NCBI GenBank assembly: GCA_024697225.1
Contig: JAILGA010000151.1
Coordinates: forward strand, 1-64,000
Origin: Lachnospiraceae bacterium
GTDB lineage: Bacteria > Bacillota > Clostridia > Lachnospirales > Lachnospiraceae
DNA: 64,000 bases
Reading direction: 5' to 3'
Position numbers and translations under genes: made by a program. Positions 26,493 to 35,510 of this stretch are shown here, piece by piece. Under the pieces are notes generated by a model. The model saw only the letters and a list, made by a program, of their open reading frames with translations. It searched no databases and was not told the origin of the DNA. The number at the start of each line of letters is the position of its first letter. Within the stretch, counting starts at the first letter, position 1.

Positions 26493-27955
26493 TGCCCCAT
26501 TTCCTCGCTTTCCGCTACCTTTATCATTATAGCGCATTCAATGCGCTTTCTCTGAAGTTCACAGCCTTCCCTGTAAACCTTATTGACATCGCCGTTGAAA
26601 TTCATATTGTTCGCTGCGCAGCCGCCGCTGCAGTAATACCTTGCGAAACAGTTTTTGCACTCATCCCTCGTATATACATTTCCCGCGAGAAACTCAGCTC
26701 TTATATCCTCTCTGGTCACTCCGTCATATACATTTCCCATGATGAAGCGCTCATCCCCCACAAACTGGTGACAGGGATAGAGATCGCCCCACGGTGTGAC
26801 TCCCAGATATTCACACCCCGATCCGCAGCCCGAGAGTCTTTTGGCAACACACGGACCGCCCTCGAGATCTATATTAAAATGAAAGAAACTGAATGGCTTT
26901 CCGTTCTTTCTGTAGTCGAGATAAAGCTTTGCGAGCCTGTCATACTCAGCCTTCAGCTCCGGAATATCCTCTTCCCTGATGGAATACGGATCCTCGGGCT
27001 TTGCGACCACCGGTTCCACAGATATCTGATCAAATCCGAGATCCGCAAGATGCTTTACATCCTCGGAGAAGTCCTTATTGAACCTTGTATATGTCCCTCT
27101 CACAAAATAACTTCTGCCGTCCCGCATCTTCATCATCTTAAGATACTTCGGAACGATGGTGTCATATACGCTCTTTACTTCACCCGAGGCACCCGTTGCA
27201 CCCCTGTAAGGCCGCATCCGGTCGTTGACTTCTTTTCTGCCGTCTATGGAGAGAACGATGTTATCCATCTCTTCATTGGCAAACTCCATGAACTCGTCAT
27301 CGAGCAGCGTTCCGTTTGTTGTTAACGTAAACCTGAACTTCTTGCCGGATCTGCCTTCGAGTTCCCTGCCGTACCTGACCGCTTCCTTCACGACATCTTT
27401 GTTAAGGAGCGGCTCTCCTCCAAAGAAATCCACCTCGAGCATCTTCCTCGCACCTGAATTCTTAACGAGGAAATCCAGAGCCGCACGTGCGACCTCCGCG
27501 CTCATGAGAGCTCTTTTTCCGCGGTACTCGCCTTCCCCCGCAAAGCAGTATCTGCAGGCGAGATTGCACTCATGGGCAATATTGAGGCACAGAGCCTTTA
27601 CGACGACAGGTCTCTTTTTGAAATCACCCACATATGACTCAAAGGTGTCTTCGGAATATAGAGAACCCTCTTCCCTGAGCTTTAATATCTCTTCGACAGC
27701 CTCTCCCACTTCAGCTTCATCGCAGCCCGCCGGAAGTCTGCCCGCGAGATGCTTCATCATCGCGGATGTGATATCATCCTTAAGCCCCGGAGCCTGATCT
27801 TTTCCGGCTGAAAATGCCGCACTCCCGTACGATTCCCTGAGAAATTCCTCAATCCCGGGAATGAGCAGATACGTCAGCTCGTCCGTCACATGAACCGCGC
27901 CGCTGTTTACGTCAAGTACTATATTATAGCCGCCACTTTGGAATGCATGTATCAT
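26489..27955 (-). CDS. scfB: SCIFF peptide radical-SAM maturase
   Basis: A 488-residue radical-SAM/SPASM enzyme. Seen: an N-terminal peptide-recognition region (RRE-like, about 1-95), the cluster motif CNLACRYC, FFGGEPL, and a C-terminal SPASM region rich in Cys (CGSGCEYLG, YPCHQF, CKNCFARYYCSGGC). Relatives install Cys-sulfur to non-alpha-carbon thioether links in the SCIFF peptide encoded 18 bases upstream, giving a ranthipeptide. It is coupled to secDF by a 4-base overlap. Confidence 0.95.
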   Translation of the reverse strand: MIHAFQSGGYNIVLDVNSGAVHVTDELTYLLIPGIEEFLRESYGSAAFSAGKDQAPGLKDDITSAMMKHLAGRLPAGCDEAEVGEAVEEILKLREEGSLYSEDTFESYVGDFKKRPVVVKALCLNIAHECNLACRYCFAGEGEYRGKRALMSAEVARAALDFLVKNSGARKMLEVDFFGGEPLLNKDVVKEAVRYGRELEGRSGKKFRFTLTTNGTLLDDEFMEFANEEMDNIVLSIDGRKEVNDRMRPYRGATGASGEVKSVYDTIVPKYLKMMKMRDGRSYFVRGTYTRFNKDFSEDVKHLADLGFDQISVEPVVAKPEDPYSIREEDIPELKAEYDRLAKLYLDYRKNGKPFSFFHFNIDLEGGPCVAKRLSGCGSGCEYLGVTPWGDLYPCHQFVGDERFIMGNVYDGVTREDIRAEFLAGNVYTRDECKNCFARYYCSGGCAANNMNFNGDVNKVYREGCELQRKRIECAIMIKVAESEEMGQ

Positions 27956-27973
27956 CGGCGCAGCTTTTTTGAC

Positions 27974-28120
27974 TTATTTCCTGATCTTCTCGCAGCTCTG
28001 GTTTCCGACAGTGCATGACGTCTTGCACGCGGACTGGCAAGATGTACGGCACTCGCCGCAGCCGCCCTTTTTCACAGATTCCTGCAGATTTCTTGTTGTG
28101 AGTGTCTTAATGTGTTTCAT
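27974..28120 (-). CDS. scfA: SCIFF ranthipeptide precursor
   Basis: A 48-residue peptide beginning MKHIKTLTTRNLQESV. The C-terminal half holds six Cys (GGC, GEC, TSC, SAC, TSC, QSC), the 'six cysteines in forty-five residues' signature; the last Cys is six residues from the end. Thr and Ser lie between the cysteines as likely thioether acceptors. AGGAGGATGAC precedes the ATG at 28120. It heads the long operon. The mature product and function are unknown; cell-density signalling has been proposed for relatives. Confidence 0.96.
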   Translation of the reverse strand: MKHIKTLTTRNLQESVKKGGCGECRTSCQSACKTSCTVGNQSCEKIRK

Positions 28121-28193
28121 GTCATCCTCCTGATAATACGGCAAAAAACCGCACAACAACTGCGCGCGTTTTACCGGGCGCATACATCGCGAT

Positions 28194-28223
28194 ATAATAA
28201 CACAATTCCGTCTTTTTAGTCAA
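28194..28223 (-). promoter_or_regulatory. Promoter of the SCIFF operon
   Basis: On the minus strand TTGACT (28223-28218) and TATTAT (28199-28194) are 18 bases apart. The -35 box overlaps the stop codon of the upstream CNNM gene. This gives a leader of about 67 bases before scfA. It could drive the whole 13-gene run down to 10,657. Confidence 0.65.
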
Positions 28224-29520
28224 GTGCTTCCGATGCGTCTTTGCCCTGTGCTCCATCTGCCGAAGGATCTGCCTTGCTGTCAGATCCCGGTATCACCATG
28301 ACCTTCATTATCCTGTTCTGTCTGATTCCTCTTGCTCTTAACTGGGTGCCGTCGTCCAGCACCACGGTCTCGTTGTCTCTGGGAAGTCTTTCCAGTTTCT
28401 CTATCATCATGCCGCCCACGGAATCGTAGTCCTCCGACTCCAGGGCGGTTCCTATGGCATCGTTGAGGTCGTTTAGTTTGACGCTTGCCTTCACGAGATA
28501 TCTTCCTGCCCCGAGATCTCTGATCATCTCCTTCTCGTCGGCATCGTACTCATCCCTTATCTCGCCGACTATCTCCTCGAGCAGATCCTCCAGCGTTATC
28601 ATTCCCACCGTACCGCCATACTCATTGAGTACGAAAGCGACATTCAGGGATCTGTCGCGCATCTCACCCAAAAGATCAGCTGTCTTCTTATACTCCCAGG
28701 TATAGAAGCCTTCCCTCAGAAGATTTCTCACCTGAAACTCCGCCCTGTCCTTGATCAGAATAAAATCCTTAATGTTTATCAGTCCTATAATATTGTCATT
28801 ATCGTTCTCATAAACCGGAAGCCTGGTATACATATCCTTTCTGAAGCACTTGAGCACTTCGCCGTAGTCCGCATCCACAGGAACACAGCTCATATCGATC
28901 CTGGGGATCATGATATCCTTGGCGACCGAATCCGAGAAGTCAAAAACATTGTTGATTATCTTTTTCTCGTCACTCTCGATCACACCGTCCTCGTGGCTTA
29001 TATCCACATAGGTCTTGAGCTCTGTCTCAGTCATGATGTTTCTCGTATTGGGATCGATCCTCATGAGCTTCAGGATACCCCCGGAGATCAGATTTGTCAC
29101 CGCGATCACGGGAGTCAGCAAAAACATGATCGCCATGACTATGTGGGCATAGGCAAGCGCAAGCTGTTCCGAATATACCTTTGCGATAGTCTTGGGAATT
29201 ATCTCTCCGAACATAAGGATAAGGATCGTGAGAATGCCCGTGCCCGCACCTATAAAAGCGCTGCCGAATATATCCGTAACATAGACGGTCACAAGCGCGG
29301 ACACACTCAGATTTGCAATGTTATTGCCGACGAGGATCGCCGATATCATCTTCTGATAGTCATCAAGGATCCTCAGCACCCATACTGCCCTCGCATTGCC
29401 GTCTTTGGCAAGAGCTTCGGCCCTGACGCGGTTTATGGTCATATAAGCAGTCTCGGCCGATGAAAAAAAGGCCGAGAGGATGATGAGCAGTATTATAAGG
29501 ATCAGTCTCACCGCATTCAC
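28216..29520 (-). CDS. CNNM/CBS-domain membrane protein (hemolysin-C-like)
   Basis: A 434-residue protein with an N-terminal DUF21/CNNM membrane domain (about 1-190; LSAFFSSAETAYM), two CBS domains (about 200-320; MIPRIDMSCVPVD, EYGGTVGMITLEDLLEEIVGEI) and a C-terminal CorC_HlyC domain. The family transports or senses Mg2+ or related ions; 'hemolysin' is a historical label. The start is a GTG with GAGGG 6 bases upstream. Confidence 0.93.
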   Translation of the reverse strand: MNAVRLILIILLIILSAFFSSAETAYMTINRVRAEALAKDGNARAVWVLRILDDYQKMISAILVGNNIANLSVSALVTVYVTDIFGSAFIGAGTGILTILILMFGEIIPKTIAKVYSEQLALAYAHIVMAIMFLLTPVIAVTNLISGGILKLMRIDPNTRNIMTETELKTYVDISHEDGVIESDEKKIINNVFDFSDSVAKDIMIPRIDMSCVPVDADYGEVLKCFRKDMYTRLPVYENDNDNIIGLINIKDFILIKDRAEFQVRNLLREGFYTWEYKKTADLLGEMRDRSLNVAFVLNEYGGTVGMITLEDLLEEIVGEIRDEYDADEKEMIRDLGAGRYLVKASVKLNDLNDAIGTALESEDYDSVGGMMIEKLERLPRDNETVVLDDGTQLRARGIRQNRIMKVMVIPGSDSKADPSADGAQGKDASEALD

Positions 29521-29544
29521 AAAGTTCCCTCAAAACACTCAGAT

Positions 29545-30807
29545 TTAATTATTATAAAACTCTCTTATATCTTCGTAGCCCTGCTCTGCAAGCTGTTCCT
29601 TCTGGAACTTCTTGTTCTTGTTCATCCTGGCAGTCAGCACGCACTCTCCCCTGTTGCGGAGCTCCTCGGCCTCCTTCATGATCGCACGCATTTTTTCCGC
29701 ATCCATACCTTTTTCGATGAGAAAAGCGTGCTTCTTACTCTTTAATTCCGTGCTTTCGCCCCTTTCCATGAGCAGCATGATGATCCGCTCGAAACCGATG
29801 GAAAAACCGCAGGCAGGCACGTCCTGACCCGTAAACTTCCCGACCAGTTTGTCATAGCGCCCGCCGCCGCCGGCGCTGGCCCCGAATTCAGGCATAGATA
29901 TCTCAAAGATCGTACCGGTATAATAGCTCATGCCGCGGACAAGGGTGGGATCAAAGACCAGATCAAAGTCCGCATCCTTGACAGAGTCGACGCATTCCAT
30001 GATGCCGGTAAGATCTTCTTCCACCCCGGCCTCGACAAAATCGCCCAGATCCGAGATCAGTTTTCTTACCGCCTCTGCACCCGGTACTTCATCGCTTTTT
30101 TCGACTCCAAAGAGCTTCGTGTATTTTTCCACCTGTCCTTCGTCATATCCCGCCTTAAGCAGTTCTTCCCGCACGCCGTCGATGCCTATCTTGTCCATCT
30201 TATCGAGGATTATAAACACCTCGTCGTATGCAGTTTCCGGGAAACCTGCAAAGGCAGCCATTGCCTTAAGGATACGCCTGTCGCTTATCCTCACCTCGAA
30301 GCCCGAAAAACCGAGTCTTCCCAGAGCTCTTGTGGTTGCGAGTATAAGTTCTGTCTCAGCCAGTGTCGACGGATCCCCGAGGATATCGATATCGCATTGC
30401 ACAAACTGTCTGAACCTGCCTCTCTGCGGTCTGTCCGCGCGCCAGACGCTTCCCATCTGAAGCGCCTTAAAGGGTGAAGGGAGTTCTGCCTGATGCGCTG
30501 AAAAGAACCTGACCAGGGGAACAGTAAGATCATATCTGAGTCCCTCTTCCGTGAGATCAGAAACATCCTGTGCCGATGAAAGATCAAGCTTCTCACCGCG
30601 CTTTAATACCTTGAAGATAAGCTTCTCATTCTCGCCGCCCTGCTTGCTGTTGAGATTTGCCAGATGTTCCACCGCAGGTGTCTCTATCTGTCTGAAACCG
30701 TATCCGGCATAAGTATCTCTGATCACATTCATCACATGCTCTCGAAGTTCAGCCTCCGCCGGCATCACATCCTTCATTCCGGTCACGGGTTTTTTTATCA
30801 GTTCCAT
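29545..30807 (-). CDS. hisS: Histidyl-tRNA synthetase
   Basis: A 420-residue class II aminoacyl-tRNA synthetase. Seen: motif 2 around FRQFVQCDIDILG, the HisA box FDPTLVRGMSYYTGTIFE, and motif 3 GFSIGFERI. The C-terminal anticodon-binding domain is shortish. AGGAGG precedes the ATG. It lies 24 bases after the Memo-AMMECR1 gene and 24 bases before the CNNM gene. Confidence 0.96.
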   Translation of the reverse strand: MELIKKPVTGMKDVMPAEAELREHVMNVIRDTYAGYGFRQIETPAVEHLANLNSKQGGENEKLIFKVLKRGEKLDLSSAQDVSDLTEEGLRYDLTVPLVRFFSAHQAELPSPFKALQMGSVWRADRPQRGRFRQFVQCDIDILGDPSTLAETELILATTRALGRLGFSGFEVRISDRRILKAMAAFAGFPETAYDEVFIILDKMDKIGIDGVREELLKAGYDEGQVEKYTKLFGVEKSDEVPGAEAVRKLISDLGDFVEAGVEEDLTGIMECVDSVKDADFDLVFDPTLVRGMSYYTGTIFEISMPEFGASAGGGGRYDKLVGKFTGQDVPACGFSIGFERIIMLLMERGESTELKSKKHAFLIEKGMDAEKMRAIMKEAEELRNRGECVLTARMNKNKKFQKEQLAEQGYEDIREFYNN

Positions 30808-30831
30808 TTTGCAGTTCCTCCTGTTTTTTCC

Positions 30832-32238
30832 TTAAACCTCATGTCTTATTACTTCAAAGCGCTCAAGTCTTATATGTGGATCATTCTCGCGAATGCCGCC
30901 CTTCTCACGGGCTATCCTCACCTGTTCCTCTATAGTGTCAACACCGTCGAGATTAGGAAGGAGCAATCCCCTCTTCATCCCGCTCGAAACGATCACGCCG
31001 TATCGCTTTACATCAAGTTCTTCGGGCGAATCGATGGGCTCCGTATCGCCCAGCACGTCGACGCTTATCTCCAGATAAGGGAGCTCCGGTATCTGCACCG
31101 GGAAAAATCTGGGATCTCTGACCGCGGCGCTCACGGCATTCCCCACGATCTCATCCGCTATGCAATCCCTCGTGGGGCCGATCGTTCCGATACAGCCTCT
31201 GAGCCGCCCGTCTTTGTGCAGAGACACAAAGGTTCCCGCCTGTCTCTCCAGCATCTCTCGCGGAAGGTTCTCCGGATACTCACTCCTCTCCAGCATTTTT
31301 CCAGTCTTTACATATTTTTCAAGGGATGCTCTGGCAAGACATATGTACTCATCGCCCGCCTCATATATCTCCTTCATCCTTTCCCTCTTCTCTTTTTCGT
31401 ACCGCAAAAGAAACTCCCTGCTCTCATCCTCACCCAGCACGGAATAAGTGCAGACACCGTAACCCACGCCAAAGGTATCTTCATGAGAGAGTTTCTTTAC
31501 CTCTACCTTTTTTCCATCAAGCGCTCCGGCCATTATGACAAAGGATCTGTGTCCGCATTCGGCAGCTTTATCAAGAAACGATTCGTCAAAGGAGAAGAGC
31601 TCGTCAAATGCCCCTCGCCCCATCACGTCCATTATCCTTCTGTCATACTCGGGCCCCTCGGGGGCGAAGCCGTAAGGACCCTCTGCCCTGCATTTATGCG
31701 AGAGATCCCCGCTTGCGACGAAAAGAACATTTCTTCCGAGTCTGTCGGAAGCCTCCTTCACACACATTCCAAGACGGTAGTGATCCGCGAGAGACTCGCC
31801 GGACAGCGACATCCTGACCACCGGTATCCTGCCGATATCCATCACTTTGTCCAGAAAATAAAGCGGGATAATGGTGCCGTGATCGAGAGACTTATCCCTC
31901 TCGCCCAGTGTCCCGGCGGGAAGTCCCTCTCTCTCGGCGCATATCGCAATCTCTTTTGCAAGAGCTTCATCATAATCCACCGAGATCCTCACATCACCCG
32001 CTCCGAAACGTCTCATATCGCCGGCCGCTCTCCGCCCGGGCGATATATGGAAATAATCTGAATAAAGGATACTGTGTGGTGAAGCTACCACTATGACATC
32101 AGGATCCGCCTGTGCCGCAAACCTTGCCGCTTCCATATAAGCGTCCGTGGTTGCGCGGATCTTTTTTTCCTCCCCGTGCCCGACCTCGGGCATTATGATG
32201 GGCGGATGCGGAACCATTATTGCTGCTTTAACAGCCAT
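30832..32238 (-). CDS. Memo-like dioxygenase fused to AMMECR1 domain
   Basis: A 468-residue fusion. The N-terminal half (about 1-270) is a class III extradiol-dioxygenase/Memo fold (MVPHPPIIMPEVG, SPHS, DHGTIIPL). The C-terminal half is AMMECR1, with its hallmark LRGCIGT and KRGLLLPNLDGVDT. These are parts A and B of the AmmeMemoRadiSam set, normally completed by a radical-SAM protein that is not found in this window. A role in RNA or small-molecule modification has been suggested for the set; none can be deduced here. GGGAGG precedes the ATG. Confidence 0.93.
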   Translation of the reverse strand: MAVKAAIMVPHPPIIMPEVGHGEEKKIRATTDAYMEAARFAAQADPDVIVVASPHSILYSDYFHISPGRRAAGDMRRFGAGDVRISVDYDEALAKEIAICAEREGLPAGTLGERDKSLDHGTIIPLYFLDKVMDIGRIPVVRMSLSGESLADHYRLGMCVKEASDRLGRNVLFVASGDLSHKCRAEGPYGFAPEGPEYDRRIMDVMGRGAFDELFSFDESFLDKAAECGHRSFVIMAGALDGKKVEVKKLSHEDTFGVGYGVCTYSVLGEDESREFLLRYEKEKRERMKEIYEAGDEYICLARASLEKYVKTGKMLERSEYPENLPREMLERQAGTFVSLHKDGRLRGCIGTIGPTRDCIADEIVGNAVSAAVRDPRFFPVQIPELPYLEISVDVLGDTEPIDSPEELDVKRYGVIVSSGMKRGLLLPNLDGVDTIEEQVRIAREKGGIRENDPHIRLERFEVIRHEV

Positions 32239-32265
32239 CTCGACCTCCCGGACAGAGCATCAGTA

Positions 32266-32319
32266 AACACCGGGATGCGGGATCTCCGGTCAGATCACCG
32301 TGGATCCCGCTCCCGTGTT
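32266..32319 (-). terminator. Long hairpin directly after the small gene
   Basis: The outer arms AACAC/GTGTT and GCGGGATC/GATCCCGC and an inner CGGT/ACCG stem form a long, slightly interrupted hairpin that begins right at the stop codon of the 82-residue gene. The T-run is poor (GTGTTTACTG), so termination would be inefficient. The Memo-AMMECR1 RBS lies just outside it. Confidence 0.5.
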
Positions 32320-32568
32320 CTAAGACATCCAGTGCATGGGATTGCTTATGGCCTTCGCTCTTTTCAGTATCTCGTCCTCATTTGCCTTGAGGTAATCGGA
32401 CAGTCCCGCCGCTTCTTCAGGAGTAAAGCCCTTGAATTTCTCTATCTTTCCTCCGGGTACTGTCCCCTCTGCTATATCGCTCCCTTTTCCGGATGAGGAA
32501 GGGCGCTCAAACGAGACCCGGACGATCCTCTTCCCGGTCCTGTCATGCACGAAAGCACTGAATGTCAT
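32320..32568 (-). CDS. Conserved-looking hypothetical protein, 82 residues
   Basis: Not recognised with certainty. A basic N-terminal half (FSAFVHDRTGKRIVRVSFE) looks like a beta-strand unit. The C-terminal half is helical and acidic (FTPEEAAGLSDYLKANEDEI) and ends NPMHWM. There is no signal peptide or TM. The start at 32568 is chosen because GGAG lies 6 bases upstream; a longer frame to 32625 has no RBS. It is the first gene of the hisS-direction group and is divergent from comM. Confidence 0.65.
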   Translation of the reverse strand: MTFSAFVHDRTGKRIVRVSFERPSSSGKGSDIAEGTVPGGKIEKFKGFTPEEAAGLSDYLKANEDEILKRAKAISNPMHWMS

Positions 32569-32651
32569 TTTGCACTCCGATCCATTCATGCAAACGATGA
32601 TATCAGAAAAATATGATAATGGCAAATCGCATTACGTCATATTATTGGGTA

Positions 32652-32680
32652 TTGCTTTTTCGCAGTGGCTGCTTTATGAT
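32652..32680 (+). promoter_or_regulatory. Likely comM-dprA promoter
   Basis: TTGCTT and TATGAT with a 17-base spacer lie about 115 bases before the comM ATG, in the divergent intergenic region. Match to sigma-A consensus is fair. No ComK-like box was recognised. Confidence 0.4.
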
Positions 32681-32796
32681 GATAGATGGTCGAAGCGGCT
32701 CTCGCCGCGTGGCTTTCATTCCGAAATGCCCGATTCGCCATGTATGCGTTGATCTCTCCGGAAGTACGATTTATGTAGAAAAGAGAGGTATATATC

Positions 32797-34365
32797 ATGT
32801 TGTCCATCGTCAGATCGGGCGGCGTTCGAGGTCTTGCCAGCTATCTCATGCAGGTCGAAGTCGACGCCGCAAACGGCCTGCCATCGTTCGTAATGGTGGG
32901 TTATGTCTCAAGCGACACAAAGGAAGCGTGCGAAAGAGTCCGTGTCGCCCTCAAGAATGCGGGATACCGGATCCCGCCCATGCACATCACGGTAAACCTG
33001 TCCCCGGCGGCCATACGAAAGGAAGGTGTTTCCATAGACCTGCCGCTCGCCATAGGACTTCTCGTATCCATGGGTGAGATCCCGGAGGAAAAACTGGACA
33101 GAGTTCTGATCCTCGGAGAGCTCGGGCTTGACGGCAAGGTCATGAAGGTCTCCGGAACACTGCCGATAGTCACCGCAGCCAAAGCGGCAGGCATTACCAC
33201 CTGCATCCTGCCCGCTGAAAATGCCACAGAGGGCGCGGTGGTGGGCGGCATCAGGATAGTGGGAGTAAGCTCCCTGCAGGAGACTATAGCCTGGATCCTG
33301 TCAGAAGAGTCAGTGAGGAATGAACTCATCCCGCCCACCACTGTTGATCTGAACAAGTTGTTCGCCCGTGCAAATGAGATCTGCACCGAAGACTTTTCGG
33401 AAATAAGCGGACAGCAGGCAGTGAAGCGCGCGGCGGAGGTGGCGGCTGCGGGCTTTCACCATCTGCTAATCATCGGCCCTCCCGGTGCCGGCAAAAGCAT
33501 GATAGCAAAGAGGATCCCGGGTATCCTGCCCCCTCTCTCAGAGGATGAGAGCCTCGAAGTTTCTGCGATCTACAGTGTTTCCGGGCTTCTCGGAAGAGAC
33601 GAAGCACTGATCACCAGGCGGCCTTTCATGAGTCCGCATCATACGGTCACCGAGGCAGCTCTCACCGGAGGCGGCAGCATTCCGAGACCAGGCATAATAT
33701 CTCTTGCGCACAGAGGCGTGCTGTTTCTCGATGAACTGCCTGAGTTCTCACGCACTACCCTCGATCTTCTGAGACAGCCATTAGAGGACAGAAAGATCCG
33801 TCTGGCAAGAACCCACGGAAGCTGCACCTTCCCGGCTGATTTCCAGCTGATCGCCGCGATGAACCCATGTCCCTGCGGCTACTATCCGGACAGGAACAAA
33901 TGCAGGTGCACGGACAGCGAGATAAGGCGCTATCTGTCCAGGGTGTCAGGTCCTATCCTTGACAGACTGGACATATGTATTGAGGCAAAAAGGATCGATG
34001 TCTCAGAGCTATCGCAGGCAAAAAAGAACGAAAATGAATCCAGCGCCGACATCAGAAGGCGCGTTCTCGCCGCAAGAGATATGCAGCAGAAGAGATTCAT
34101 GGGGACAAAGCTCAGGTTCAACTCTGATATGGGGCCATCGGATATAAAAAGATACTGTCCTCTTGGCAGCAAGGAGGAAGCCATGCTTTCGAGACTCTTC
34201 CACACACTTGATCTGAGTGCCCGTTCCTATCACAGGATCATCAAGGTTGCACGCACTATCGCCGATCTTGAAGGCGCACCGGTGATTGAAACAAAGCATC
34301 TGTCCGAAGCTGCCTGCTACAGGATGACGGATGCGCGATACTGGTCAAACAAGGAGGGAGACTGA
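32797..34365 (+). CDS. comM: YifB/ComM-family Mg-chelatase-like AAA+ ATPase
   Basis: A 522-residue ATPase. Seen: an N-terminal Lon-protease-like domain without protease activity (GGVRGLASYLMQVEVDAANG), Walker A GPPGAGKSM, Walker B GVLFLDELPEF, and a Cys cluster (CPCGYYPDRNKCRC). ComM homologues act as hexameric branch-migration helicases during natural transformation. The stop overlaps the dprA start (TGATG). GAGAGG precedes the ATG. Confidence 0.93.
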   Translation: MLSIVRSGGVRGLASYLMQVEVDAANGLPSFVMVGYVSSDTKEACERVRVALKNAGYRIPPMHITVNLSPAAIRKEGVSIDLPLAIGLLVSMGEIPEEKLDRVLILGELGLDGKVMKVSGTLPIVTAAKAAGITTCILPAENATEGAVVGGIRIVGVSSLQETIAWILSEESVRNELIPPTTVDLNKLFARANEICTEDFSEISGQQAVKRAAEVAAAGFHHLLIIGPPGAGKSMIAKRIPGILPPLSEDESLEVSAIYSVSGLLGRDEALITRRPFMSPHHTVTEAALTGGGSIPRPGIISLAHRGVLFLDELPEFSRTTLDLLRQPLEDRKIRLARTHGSCTFPADFQLIAAMNPCPCGYYPDRNKCRCTDSEIRRYLSRVSGPILDRLDICIEAKRIDVSELSQAKKNENESSADIRRRVLAARDMQQKRFMGTKLRFNSDMGPSDIKRYCPLGSKEEAMLSRLFHTLDLSARSYHRIIKVARTIADLEGAPVIETKHLSEAACYRMTDARYWSNKEGD

Positions 34366-35510
34366 TGAGTGAAGAATATGAAAGAGCCTGTATGTACCGG
34401 CTGTTTTGTGCACCCGGCGCGGGCCAAAGGACCTGCGAACAGATACTGTACGCCGCAGGAAGCGCGGAAACGGCGTGCAGAGAATATGAAAGAATGTCTG
34501 CTTTTGTAAATACGCGCTTCCGCGAGAGCTTCTTAAAGCACTTCAGAGATCCCGCCACCGCAGCATCATACGATAAGATCATGTCCAAAGGCATTCATTT
34601 CACCGCTCTGCCTCTGTCCGATTATCCGGAAAAGCTGAAGGCCATACACGATCCGCCTTTTGGTATCACCTGGATCGGTGAGCTCCCCGACAGCACAAAG
34701 CCCGCCGTCTCTGTGATAGGCGCCAGACAGTGCTCTGCCTACGGCAGATTCATGGCGGGCAGGTTCGGATCGGATCTTGCTGCCGCCGGAATACAGGTAA
34801 TCAGCGGAATGGCCGTGGGGATCGACGGTCTGGCCCAGCGGGCATGCGTGAACGCAGGCGGCAGAAGCTTTGCAGTCCTTGGAAGCGGAGTGGATGTATG
34901 TTATCCCGGGGAAAACAGCGATCTCTATGAGAAGCTTAAAACCTGCGGCGGGATAATCTCCGAGAATCCGCCGGGAACCGCGCCCAGAAAGCAGCTCTTC
35001 CCCATGCGGAACAGGCTCATAAGCGCATTCTGCGACGCGCTGCTTGTGATAGAGGCCAGAAAGCGCTCCGGGACGCTTATAACCGTGGACATGGCTCTCG
35101 AACAGGGAAAGGATATCTTTGCCCTTCCCGGCAGAGTGACAGATGCTTTGAGCGACGGCTGCAACCAGCTCATAAGACAGGGCGCCGGTATCGCCACCTG
35201 CGTGTCCGATATAACCGACGCCCTGTTCTACATAAATACAGAAAACACTGATGATTATGTACTTTTTGATCGCAATGAAGGCCTTTCGTCAGATGAAAGA
35301 CTCATCCTCGGCGTCCTCGACGCATCTCCCAGATCCGTAACAGATATCTCCTCGGAACTTGAAGCCCTTGATCAGAGCAGGTCCACCGGCACTTTAATGG
35401 AACTTCTTATGGAACTCTGTGCCAAAGGAGCCGTCATTCATGAGGGCGGATACTTTTCGCTCAGGCTTTGCGAAAGACCGGGATCACGTCAAGAGGAGCC
35501 TTCGCAGTGA
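34365..35510 (+). CDS. dprA: DNA-processing protein A
   Basis: A 381-residue protein. The central Rossmann-like domain (SVIGARQCSAYG, GMAVGIDGLAQRACV, GSGVDVCYP, FPMRNRLIS) binds incoming single-stranded DNA and loads RecA. A C-terminal winged-helix segment (residues about 305-370) follows. It is coupled to comM. Its last 50 bases overlap the convergent GH31 gene, so the C-terminal tail SLRLCERPGSRQEEPSQ is read from DNA that also codes on the other strand. Confidence 0.94.
   Translation: MSEEYERACMYRLFCAPGAGQRTCEQILYAAGSAETACREYERMSAFVNTRFRESFLKHFRDPATAASYDKIMSKGIHFTALPLSDYPEKLKAIHDPPFGITWIGELPDSTKPAVSVIGARQCSAYGRFMAGRFGSDLAAAGIQVISGMAVGIDGLAQRACVNAGGRSFAVLGSGVDVCYPGENSDLYEKLKTCGGIISENPPGTAPRKQLFPMRNRLISAFCDALLVIEARKRSGTLITVDMALEQGKDIFALPGRVTDALSDGCNQLIRQGAGIATCVSDITDALFYINTENTDDYVLFDRNEGLSSDERLILGVLDASPRSVTDISSELEALDQSRSTGTLMELLMELCAKGAVIHEGGYFSLRLCERPGSRQEEPSQ

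Noticed and set aside
30664-32061. A 465-codon open frame on the plus strand
   Set aside because: It lies wholly opposite hisS and the Memo-AMMECR1 gene, both of which have clear family motifs; its protein has no recognisable domain, and no RBS was seen.
34365-35510. comM-dprA as evidence of active natural transformation
   Set aside because: Both genes are widespread in non-competent bacteria, and no ComE/ComG-type uptake genes are in the window.
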